64,000 nucleotides of DNA from Gemmobacter lanyuensis. GTDB lineage: Bacteria > Pseudomonadota > Alphaproteobacteria > Rhodobacterales > Rhodobacteraceae. This document shows positions 57,938 to 64,000 of the stretch, piece after piece. The notes beneath the pieces are model-generated. The model was not told where the DNA came from. It saw only the letters and a program-made list of their open reading frames with translations, and made no database searches. The DNA is taken from contig NZ_BMYQ01000008.1 in NCBI RefSeq assembly GCF_014652355.1, positions 1-64,000 on the forward strand, read 5' to 3'. The position numbers and the translations under genes were made by a program. How positions within the stretch are numbered: position 1 is the first letter of the stretch; each line of letters starts with the position of its first letter.

Positions 57938-58363
57938 ATGCGTTTTCTGCCGCTGGCTTTCGTCCTTTTCGCCCTGCCCGCCCAAGCCTGGACCGAACCG
58001 CCGCGCGGCTCGGCAGAACGGCGCGCCATGATGGATGCGATGCGCCCTTTGGCAGAATGGGATCTTGGCGCTCCCATCGAATTCATCGTGCAATCCTTGC
58101 GGGTCGAGGGGAAGGTCGCCTTCGCCGCGGTCGAACCCCAACGCCCCGGTGGCATCCCGATCGACCTTGCCAGGACGCCACTGGTCGAACGCGACGGGAT
58201 GGACCCGGACTACCTGGATGGCCCCGCCATGCAGGCGCTTTTGCAAAAACAGGGTAACACATGGGTCGTGGTGCATCACGGCATCGGGGCCACCGATGTC
58301 TGGTACGCCGACCCTGTCTACTGCGAAAACTGGGGGCCCGTACTGCCCGAGATCTGCCGCTGA
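57938..58363 (+). CDS. Small secreted protein of unknown function
   Basis: A 141-residue protein with a Sec signal (MRFLPLAFVLFALPAQAW, cleavage after AQA). The mature protein is compact with WDLGAPIEFIVQSLRVEGKV and WVVVHHGIGATDVWYADPVY, and two Cys near the end (CENWGPVLPEIC). It resembles small periplasmic proteins of Rhodobacteraceae without an assigned role. It is divergent from topA and converges on dprA, whose stop lies 9 bases beyond its own. Confidence 0.75.
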   Translation: MRFLPLAFVLFALPAQAWTEPPRGSAERRAMMDAMRPLAEWDLGAPIEFIVQSLRVEGKVAFAAVEPQRPGGIPIDLARTPLVERDGMDPDYLDGPAMQALLQKQGNTWVVVHHGIGATDVWYADPVYCENWGPVLPEICR

Positions 58364-58371
58364 TGCCCGCA

Positions 58372-59520
58372 TCATGGCCGGCAGATCAGCCCGCCGGGCT
58401 GGCGGATGACCTGCCCCTCCAGCTCCAGCGTCAGCAGCTCGGGCGTAACTTCGGCGGCAGAGACGGCCAGATCGCGGATCAGCTGATCCTCGGCCACGGG
58501 GCTGGGGGAGAGGCGGTCGAGAATCAGGCGGTGCAGCGCCGCTATGTCGCGCAGCGGGCGGCGCTGCGACACCGGCCCCGGCAGAGGTGGCAGATCGGGC
58601 ACCGCAAGCGGCGGTTCGGGCGGGGCCACCACGCCCAGCGCCTCGATCACATCGGCCGCGGACCTGACCAGCGTGGCCCCTTCGCGGATCAGATGATTGC
58701 AGCCGGCCGCGCGGGCATCGAAGGGATGGCCCGGCACGGCAAAGACCTCTCGCCCCTGGTCGGCGGCCTCTTTCGCGGTGATGAGCGATCCGGACCGCGC
58801 CGCCGCCTCGACCACCACCAGCGCCCGCGACAGCCCCGAGACGATGCGGTTGCGCTGCGGAAAGTGTCGCGCCTGCGGTTCAAGGCCGAAGGGCTGTTCG
58901 CTGAGTAGGCAGCCCTTCTCGGCAATTTCGGCGGCGAGGCCCGCGTGTTCGGGCGGATAGACCACGTCCAGCCCCCCGGCCACCACGGCCACAGTGCCGG
59001 TGGGCAGGCTGGCGCGATGGGCCTCGGCATCAATGCCCCGCGCAAGGCCCGAGGCGATGACAAATCCCGCCTCCCCCAACGATTCGGCCAACCGCCGCGC
59101 CATCCGCCCCCCAAGGCTTGAGGCATTGCGCGCGCCCACCAGCCCCACCACGGGGCGCGCAAGCAGCGCCGGGTCCCCCTTGACCCAGAGCACCGGTGGC
59201 GCGTCGGCGATTTCGGCCAGAAGCGCAGGATACCCCGGGCCACCCAGGCACAGTAACCGTGCGCCCTGCGCGCGGGCCGCCCGGATTTCCTGCAAAACCA
59301 CTGCCTCGGGGCAAGGTTCATAACGCTCTACCCCCGCCGCGCGGGCAATTTCGGGCAGCGCCGCCAAGGCCGCCGCAGCGCTGCCGTGTTCGGCCACAAG
59401 CCGGTGAAAGGTCGCCGGTCCAACCCGGCGCGACCGGATCAGGCGCAGACAGGCGATTTGCTCAGCCTCGGCCAAGGGGCGCGGCGGCAGGGGGCAATCG
59501 GGGTATGGGCCGGAATTCAT
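58372..59520 (-). CDS. dprA: DNA processing protein DprA
   Basis: A 382-residue RecA-loading protein of natural transformation. The N-terminal helical domain runs to about residue 85; the extended Rossmann domain has VVGLVGARNASSLGGRMARR, ESLGEAGFVIASGLARGIDA, GTVAVVAGGLDVVYPPEHAG and FPQRNRIVSGLSRALVVVEA. A C-terminal winged-helix domain (about residues 325-382) ends the protein. DprA protects incoming single strands and recruits RecA. No other competence gene is seen here, so this gene alone does not prove competence. Confidence 0.94.
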   Translation of the reverse strand: MNSGPYPDCPLPPRPLAEAEQIACLRLIRSRRVGPATFHRLVAEHGSAAAALAALPEIARAAGVERYEPCPEAVVLQEIRAARAQGARLLCLGGPGYPALLAEIADAPPVLWVKGDPALLARPVVGLVGARNASSLGGRMARRLAESLGEAGFVIASGLARGIDAEAHRASLPTGTVAVVAGGLDVVYPPEHAGLAAEIAEKGCLLSEQPFGLEPQARHFPQRNRIVSGLSRALVVVEAAARSGSLITAKEAADQGREVFAVPGHPFDARAAGCNHLIREGATLVRSAADVIEALGVVAPPEPPLAVPDLPPLPGPVSQRRPLRDIAALHRLILDRLSPSPVAEDQLIRDLAVSAAEVTPELLTLELEGQVIRQPGGLICRP

Positions 59521-59648
59521 CTGTCCGCTCCTTCTTTCTGCGGATCAGATTGCGTCAGGGTGGTTAATGGCCCGTAAAGATTCGCGACGAGATTGCAGGC
59601 GAATGTGTAATGCTTGCGATGGGGACGCAGTCACGCTAGGCCAAAGCC

Positions 59649-60671
59649 ATGAAGAGTTCCGATCCAGAAGACGCCCGCAAATTTGTGGCCCGTGGGGTGG
59701 CGCATGTCGCCTTGCCGAAAGTGACCGAGCCAGTCTCTGTCACCTTTGTTCTGGCGCCGAAATTTACCATGCTGGCGTTCACCTCGGCGATCGAGCCGCT
59801 GCGCGTGGCGAACCAGCTGACTGGCCAGATGCTGTTCCGCTGGGGAACCTTCAGCGAGGATGGCAAGCCGGTGGCCTGTTCGAACGGCGTGCCGGTGGTC
59901 CCCGAGGGCACCCTGCCCGAAGCACCGCCGCCGGGTTATGTGCTGGTCTGCGGCGGGGTCGAGCCGGAAAACCAGATCACCCCCACGCTGGGCGATTGGG
60001 TCCGGGCGCAATGGCGGCGCGGGCGCACGGTGGGCGGGCTTTGCACCGGGGCCTATGCCTTGGCGCGGGCGGGTATCCTCAAGGGACGGCGCTTCACGCT
60101 GCATTGGGAGAACCTGTCGGGATTTTGCGAAACCTTCCCCGATCTGGAACCCGCGCGGCAGGTTTTCTGCATCGAGGACCGCATCGTCACCTGCGCGGGC
60201 GGGATGGCGGCGGCGGACCTGATGCTCAAACTCATCCATGACCGCTACGGCGCACAGCTGAGCCAGGAGGTCATGAACATGTGCCTTCTGACCCAGCGCC
60301 GCACCGAAGAGGATGAGCAGATCACCTCGTTGGCCGCGCGCCTGGGCACGCGGAACGAAAAGCTGATCAAGGCGGTGGCCTTCCTGGAAGCGCGGATCGA
60401 GGAAGAGTTCGACCTGGACGCCTGCGCCGATCACCTGGGCGTGTCGCGCCGTCAGATCGAGCGGCTTTTCAACCGCTATCTGGGTGTGACACCCGTGCGC
60501 TACATGAACGACCTGCGCCTTCAGCACGGTCGGGCGCTGCTGGCGGAAACGGATATGAGCGTGACCGAAGTGGCGGTGGCATGCGGCTATGCCTCATCAA
60601 GTCATTTCTCGAAAAGCTTCCGCAAGAAATACGGCGTCTCGCCCTATCGCTTTTCGCATTTCGGCAGCTAG
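59649..60671 (+). CDS. GlxA family transcriptional regulator (DJ-1/PfpI domain plus AraC helix-turn-helix)
   Basis: A 340-residue regulator. Residues about 25-200 form a class I glutamine amidotransferase-like (DJ-1/PfpI) domain with KFTMLAFTSAIEPLRVANQL and the nucleophile-elbow region VGGLCTGAYALARAGILKG, which retains a Cys. Residues about 235-330 are two AraC helix-turn-helix units: CADHLGVSRRQIERLFNRYL and SVTEVAVACGYASSSHFSKS. Relatives (ArgR of Pseudomonas, GbdR, CdhR) control arginine, glycine betaine or carnitine catabolism. The neighbour is gabT, so control of an amino-acid degradation gene is the best guess. Confidence 0.9.
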   Translation: MKSSDPEDARKFVARGVAHVALPKVTEPVSVTFVLAPKFTMLAFTSAIEPLRVANQLTGQMLFRWGTFSEDGKPVACSNGVPVVPEGTLPEAPPPGYVLVCGGVEPENQITPTLGDWVRAQWRRGRTVGGLCTGAYALARAGILKGRRFTLHWENLSGFCETFPDLEPARQVFCIEDRIVTCAGGMAAADLMLKLIHDRYGAQLSQEVMNMCLLTQRRTEEDEQITSLAARLGTRNEKLIKAVAFLEARIEEEFDLDACADHLGVSRRQIERLFNRYLGVTPVRYMNDLRLQHGRALLAETDMSVTEVAVACGYASSSHFSKSFRKKYGVSPYRFSHFGS

Positions 60672-60688
60672 GCGCGCCGGTGCATCAG

Positions 60689-60712
60689 GGCCGCCCCAAT
60701 GGGCGGCCTTTT
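60689..60712 (+). terminator. Terminator of the GlxA-type regulator gene
   Basis: GGCCGCCC (60689-60696) pairs with GGGCGGCC (60701-60708), followed by TTTT. It isolates the regulator from gabT, which therefore needs a promoter of its own. Confidence 0.85.
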
Positions 60713-60757
60713 CCGTCCTGCCCGGTGTCGCAATTCTGGTTGCGAGGGCTGCCATCT

Positions 60758-60789
60758 TTTGATCAAACTTCGATCGAAGATTGTGATCA
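60758..60789 (+). promoter_or_regulatory. Adjacent palindromes upstream of gabT
   Basis: TTTGATCAAA (60758-60767) and CTTCGATCGAAG (60768-60779) are two perfect palindromes that touch, followed by a third small GATC-centred one, TGATCA (60784-60789). They lie 32-63 bases before ATG 60821, in the promoter window, and stand out as AT-rich within GC-rich DNA. Their dyads suit dimeric regulators. Confidence 0.5.
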
Positions 60790-60820
60790 TCCCGCTTCCG
60801 CGGCGTGAAAGGACCAAGAG

Positions 60821-62098
60821 ATGCTCAATACCGAAGTCGCCCAGCGGCGCGTCGAGGCGGTGGCCCGGGGCGTGGGTATGCAGACCCAGATCTATGCCGA
60901 CCGCGCCCGCAATGCCGAAATCTGGGATATCGAGGGCAACCGCTATATCGACTTTGCCGCAGGCATCGCGGTGGTGAACACCGGCCATTGCCACCCCAAG
61001 GTCATGGCCGCCGTGACCGAACAGATGGGCCGCTTTACCCATACCTGCCATCAGGTTCTGCCCTATGAGAACTATATCCGCCTCGCCGAACGTCTGAACG
61101 CCGCCGCGCCGGGGGATTTCCCCAAGAAGACGATCTTCGTCACCACCGGGGCCGAGGCGGTGGAGAATGCCATCAAGATCGCCCGCATCGCCACGGGGCG
61201 CAATGCCGTCATCGCCTTTGGCGGGGCCTTCCATGGCCGCACCTTCATGGGCATGACGCTGACCGGCAAGGTCGAACCCTACAAGAAGGGTTTCGGGGCG
61301 ATGATGCCCGATGTCTTCCACGTGCCTTTCCCGCAGGATGTGCACGGGATTTCGACCGAAGATGCGATGGCGGGGATCACCAAGCTCTTCAAGGCCGATC
61401 TCGACCCCGCGCGCGTGGCCGCGATCATTCTGGAACCCGTGCAGGGCGAAGGGGGCTTCTACCCCGCCCCGGCCGATCTGATGCGCGCGATCCGCAAGCT
61501 CTGTGATGAGCATGGCATCGTGATGGTCGCGGATGAGGTGCAGACCGGCTTTGCCCGCACCGGGACCATGTTCGCCATGCATGGCTATGACGTGGTGGCC
61601 GATATCACCACCATGGCCAAGGGTCTGGGCGGCGGGCTGCCGATTGCGGCGGTGACGGGCCGGGCCGAGATCATGGATGCGGCCAACCCCGGTGGTCTGG
61701 GCGGCACCTATGGCGGCAACCCGCTGGGCATCGCCGCTGCCCATGCCGTGCTGGATGTGATCGAGGAGGAAAAGCTGTGCGACCGCGCCAATGAACTTGG
61801 GTCGCGGCTGAAGCAGAAGCTCGAATCGATCCGCGCGGTCACGCCCGAGATCAGCGATATCCGCGGCCCCGGCTTCATGGTGGCGGTGGAATTCGCCAAC
61901 CCCGAAAGCAAAGTGCCGGATGCCGATTTCACCAATCGCGTGAAGTCCGAGGCGCAGAAGCGCGGGCTGATCCTGCTGACCTGCGGCGTTTACGGGAATG
62001 TGGTGCGCTTCCTGGCGCCGATCACCATCGAGGACCACATCTTTGCCGAGGCGATGGAGATCCTGGAAGCTTCGGTCGCGGCCGCGCGGCAGGGCTGA
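60821..62098 (+). CDS. gabT: 4-aminobutyrate--2-oxoglutarate transaminase
   Basis: A 425-residue class III PLP aminotransferase that moves the amino group of 4-aminobutyrate to 2-oxoglutarate, producing succinate semialdehyde. Signatures: DIEGNRYIDFAAGIAVVNTG, VTTGAEAVENAIKIARIATG, IILEPVQGEGGFYPAPADLM, VADEVQTGFARTG (PLP Asp) and ITTMAKGLGGGLPIAAVTGR with the Schiff-base Lys. Closely related enzymes use 5-aminovalerate or putrescine, so specificity is inferred. No gabD is visible beside it in this window. Confidence 0.92.
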   Translation: MLNTEVAQRRVEAVARGVGMQTQIYADRARNAEIWDIEGNRYIDFAAGIAVVNTGHCHPKVMAAVTEQMGRFTHTCHQVLPYENYIRLAERLNAAAPGDFPKKTIFVTTGAEAVENAIKIARIATGRNAVIAFGGAFHGRTFMGMTLTGKVEPYKKGFGAMMPDVFHVPFPQDVHGISTEDAMAGITKLFKADLDPARVAAIILEPVQGEGGFYPAPADLMRAIRKLCDEHGIVMVADEVQTGFARTGTMFAMHGYDVVADITTMAKGLGGGLPIAAVTGRAEIMDAANPGGLGGTYGGNPLGIAAAHAVLDVIEEEKLCDRANELGSRLKQKLESIRAVTPEISDIRGPGFMVAVEFANPESKVPDADFTNRVKSEAQKRGLILLTCGVYGNVVRFLAPITIEDHIFAEAMEILEASVAAARQG

Positions 62099-62108
62099 GA
62101 AGGTGGAA

Positions 62109-62160
62109 GCGGGGGCCAGCCCCCGCACCCCCGGGATATTTGTGCCAAGATGAAAGAGGA
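62109..62160 (+). repeat. Hairpin plus GGATATTT intergenic repeat, copy C
   Basis: GCGGGGGC-CA-GCCCCCGC forms the hairpin, then ACCCCCGGGATATTTGTG and CCAAGATGAAAGAGG. It lies between gabT and bioM on the same strand and may act as a gabT terminator. Confidence 0.7.
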
Positions 62161-62234
62161 TCGGGGGGGCGCGGCGGGCAAGGCTGCGGCCCCTTTTTCT
62201 TGTGCGGCTGCGGCAAGGGCGTTAAGCCAGCGCC

Positions 62235-62957
62235 ATGGATGCAGGGATCACATTTTCCGGGGTCGATTACAGCGTGCAGGGCAAGTCTGTCCTGCAGGGG
62301 GTGACGCTGTCGATGACGGCGGCGCGGATCGGCATTCTGGGGCGGAACGGATCGGGGAAGACGACGCTTCTGCGGCTGGCGGCAGGGCTTTTGCCGCCCA
62401 CGGCGGGCAGCGTGCAGGTGGCGGGGGTGGACCCGGCCAAGGATCGGCGCGCGATGTTGCGGGCGGTGGGGATCCTGTTTCAGAACCCTGATCATCAGAT
62501 CATCTTTCCGACGGTCGAGGAGGAGCTGGCCTTTGGCCTGCGGCAGATGGGCCTTCCGGCGGCCGTGGCGCGCGGGCGCGTGCTTGCGATGCTCGAGGCC
62601 GAGGGGCGCAGCCATTGGGCGGGGGCGACGGTTGCCGCGCTGAGCCAGGGGCAGAAGCAATGGCTGTGCCTGATGGCGATCCTGCTTATGAAGCCTGCGA
62701 CGCTGCTGCTGGATGAACCCTTTGCCGCGCTGGATCTGCCAACGCAGGCGCGGTTGAGCCGGCGCCTCGCCGCCCTGCCCCAGCGTCTGATCACAATCAG
62801 CCATAGCCCGGAGTCCGTTGCGTCCTGCGACCAGATCGTCTGGATCGAGGGCGGGCGGGTGCAGATGTGCGGGGCCCCCGAAACTGTCCTGCCCGCCTTC
62901 CGTGCCGAGATGGCCCGTCTTGGAGAGGTCGATGCTGACACTGACCTCGCCGGTTGA
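62235..62957 (+). CDS. bioM: Biotin ECF transporter ATPase BioM
   Basis: A 240-residue CbiO-type ABC ATPase. Walker A is LGRNGSGKTTLLRLAAGLL, the Q-loop ILFQNPDHQIIFPTVEEELA is typical of energy-coupling factor ATPases, the signature is LSQGQKQWLCLMAILL, and Walker B is ATLLLDEPFAALDLP. With BioN and BioY it imports biotin at high affinity. It overlaps bioN by 26 bases. Biotin is the cofactor carried by PccA in this same window, a functional though not a transcriptional link. Confidence 0.93.
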   Translation: MDAGITFSGVDYSVQGKSVLQGVTLSMTAARIGILGRNGSGKTTLLRLAAGLLPPTAGSVQVAGVDPAKDRRAMLRAVGILFQNPDHQIIFPTVEEELAFGLRQMGLPAAVARGRVLAMLEAEGRSHWAGATVAALSQGQKQWLCLMAILLMKPATLLLDEPFAALDLPTQARLSRRLAALPQRLITISHSPESVASCDQIVWIEGGRVQMCGAPETVLPAFRAEMARLGEVDADTDLAG

Positions 62958-63528
62958 GACGGCATTCCACCGGCTTCCGGCAGGGGTGAAGCTGGGGGCC
63001 GTGGCGCTGGGGTCGGTGCTGGCCTTGCAGGTGACCAGTCTGGCGGGGGTCGGGCTGCTGCTGGCGGGGCTGGCTGCGGCCTATCTTTCGCAGGGGGTGG
63101 TCTTTGCCCGGGCGGCCGGGCGCCAGATTTCGGGGCTTTGGCCGGTGGTGGCGGTGATCCTCGTCTGGCACGGCTGGACGGGCGCCTGGGCAGCCGGGGC
63201 GGTGGTCTCGGGGCGGATGATCTTTGCCATCGGCCTTGCGACATTGGCGACGATGACCACCCGGCTTGAGGCGATGCTGATGCTGGCCGAGCGGGCGCTT
63301 CAGCCGCTGGCGCGTCTGGGGATCAACCCCAAGGCGATCGCGCTGGCCATGGCGCTGGTCATCCGCTTCACGCCGGTTCTGCTGGACAAGGCCGCACAAC
63401 TTGTGCAGGCATGGCGCGCGCGAAGCCCCCGGCGGGCCGGTGCGCGGATCGTGCTTCCGGTGGCCCTTGCGGCCCTGGACGATGCAGAACAGGTGGCCGA
63501 GGCCCTGCGCGCGCGGGGCGGCCTGTAA
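62932..63528 (+). CDS. bioN: Biotin ECF transporter T component BioN
   Basis: A 198-residue inner-membrane protein with about five hydrophobic segments (for example AVALGSVLALQVTSLAGVGL and ISGLWPVVAVILVWHGW). The ECF-T coupling helices carry short Ala-Arg motifs, seen here as AWRARSPRRAG and EALRARGGL, which grip the two ATPases. ATG 62932 has GGAGAGG upstream and lies within the bioM 3' end. Gene order bioM-bioN-bioY supports the assignment. Confidence 0.9.
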   Translation: MLTLTSPVETAFHRLPAGVKLGAVALGSVLALQVTSLAGVGLLLAGLAAAYLSQGVVFARAAGRQISGLWPVVAVILVWHGWTGAWAAGAVVSGRMIFAIGLATLATMTTRLEAMLMLAERALQPLARLGINPKAIALAMALVIRFTPVLLDKAAQLVQAWRARSPRRAGARIVLPVALAALDDAEQVAEALRARGGL

Positions 63529-63538
63529 GGAGACCATC

Positions 63539-64000
63539 ATGGAACGCAATCTGACCCATATCGCGCTGTTTGCGGCGCTGATCGCCGTGCTGGGGCTGGT
63601 GCCGAAGATCGACCTTGTGTCGGGCGTACCGATCACGGCGCAATCGATGGGCATCATGCTCTGTGGGACTGTGCTGGGGGCCCGTCGGGGCGCGCTGGCG
63701 GTTCTGTTGTTCCTCGCGCTGGTGGCGCTGGGGTTGCCGCTGCTCTCGGGCGGCCGTGGGGGTATCGGTGTGTTCATGGGCCCGTCGATGGGCTATCTGG
63801 TGGGCTTCCCCATCGCAGCCTTCGTGACCGGGCTGATTGTCGAGAAATGGCAGGGCCCGATTGCGGTTGCGGCCTTTGCCGGGGCGGTGATCGGCGGGAT
63901 CGTCGTGCTGTCGGGCTGCGGGATCGTGGGCTTCCGCGTCTATTCGGTGCTGATCGCCGAGGGTGTGGCCGATGCCAAGACCTTCACTTGGGCGCAGGCG
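63539..64000 (+). CDS. bioY: Biotin ECF transporter S component BioY (cut by the window end)
   Basis: The first 154 residues of BioY are present with no stop before the window ends; the full protein is usually about 180-200 residues. It opens MERNLTHIALFAALIAVLGL and shows VPITAQSMGIMLCGTVLGAR, LPLLSGGRGGIGVFMGPSMG and YLVGFPIAAFVTGLIVEKW, all diagnostic of the biotin-binding S component with its GGxGGxxxxxGPxxGY pattern. AAGGAG lies six bases before ATG 63539. BioY can transport biotin alone in some species but works better with BioMN. Confidence 0.93.
   Translation, partial: MERNLTHIALFAALIAVLGLVPKIDLVSGVPITAQSMGIMLCGTVLGARRGALAVLLFLALVALGLPLLSGGRGGIGVFMGPSMGYLVGFPIAAFVTGLIVEKWQGPIAVAAFAGAVIGGIVVLSGCGIVGFRVYSVLIAEGVADAKTFTWAQA

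Overview
The window reads as chromosomal DNA of a high-GC alphaproteobacterium of the Rhodobacteraceae (Rhodobacter/Paracoccus-like). The evidence is the complete set of R. sphaeroides-type genes (PccR-controlled propionyl-CoA assimilation, KpsS/KpsC capsule initiation, choXWV-betIBA, bioMNY), small conserved alphaproteobacterial genes (mmcB, sdhE, ydcH-like, LdtR-type MarR), and a tRNA-His with no encoded G-1 and an A73 discriminator, a known alphaproteobacterial trait. No rRNA operon, CRISPR array or prophage is visible.

Layout. 1-2.4 kb is accessory DNA: a broken long helical protein with two 131-residue tandem repeats, one internal frameshift and a 3' end cut by an IS3-type insertion remnant that itself stops just short of tRNA-His. 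From 2.4 kb the core genome resumes: tRNA-His, mmcB, a probable 6S RNA gene, then a leftward run ending in nusB (ribE, unknown gene, selO, ribB, ribH, nusB, META lipoprotein). 9.4-14.0 kb is the capsule block kpsS, KpsD-like lipoprotein, kpsC. 14-26.6 kb holds housekeeping genes (MarR regulator, sdhE, aspartate aminotransferase, MATE pump, ppk2, GST, parE, DUF1345, cytochrome c lipoprotein, lolDC, proS). 26.8-35.4 kb is a rightward run: NYN RNase, AI-2E-type permease, Hda, ppk1, ppx, a TerB-DnaJ protein, an EEP hydrolase and a small exported protein.

35.5-47.5 kb is the propionyl-CoA/methylmalonyl-CoA locus: mutase, pccA, several small genes, pccB, then divergently DUF486, a Bcr/CflA pump and the ScfR-type regulator pccR. 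TTTGCAAA-type boxes lie upstream of pccB, in the pccR promoter and once upstream of pccA, so regulator, operators and target enzymes can all be read from one locus. 47.5-54.4 kb is the osmoprotection locus: betA-betB-betI leftward and choX-choW-choV rightward from one BetI operator region, so choline uptake and its oxidation to glycine betaine are co-controlled. 54.4-64 kb carries an exported protein, topA, dprA, a GlxA-type AraC regulator, gabT behind an array of palindromes, and the biotin ECF transporter bioM-bioN-bioY, the last cut by the window edge.

Polyphosphate enzymes occur twice (ppk2 at 18 kb, ppk1-ppx at 29-33 kb). Two identical FNR-type boxes occur; the one before the ydcH-like gene sits at the exact class II spacing from a -10 element. 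A hairpin plus GGATATTT intergenic repeat occurs at least four times, two of them as direct repeats flanking the methylmalonyl-CoA mutase gene.
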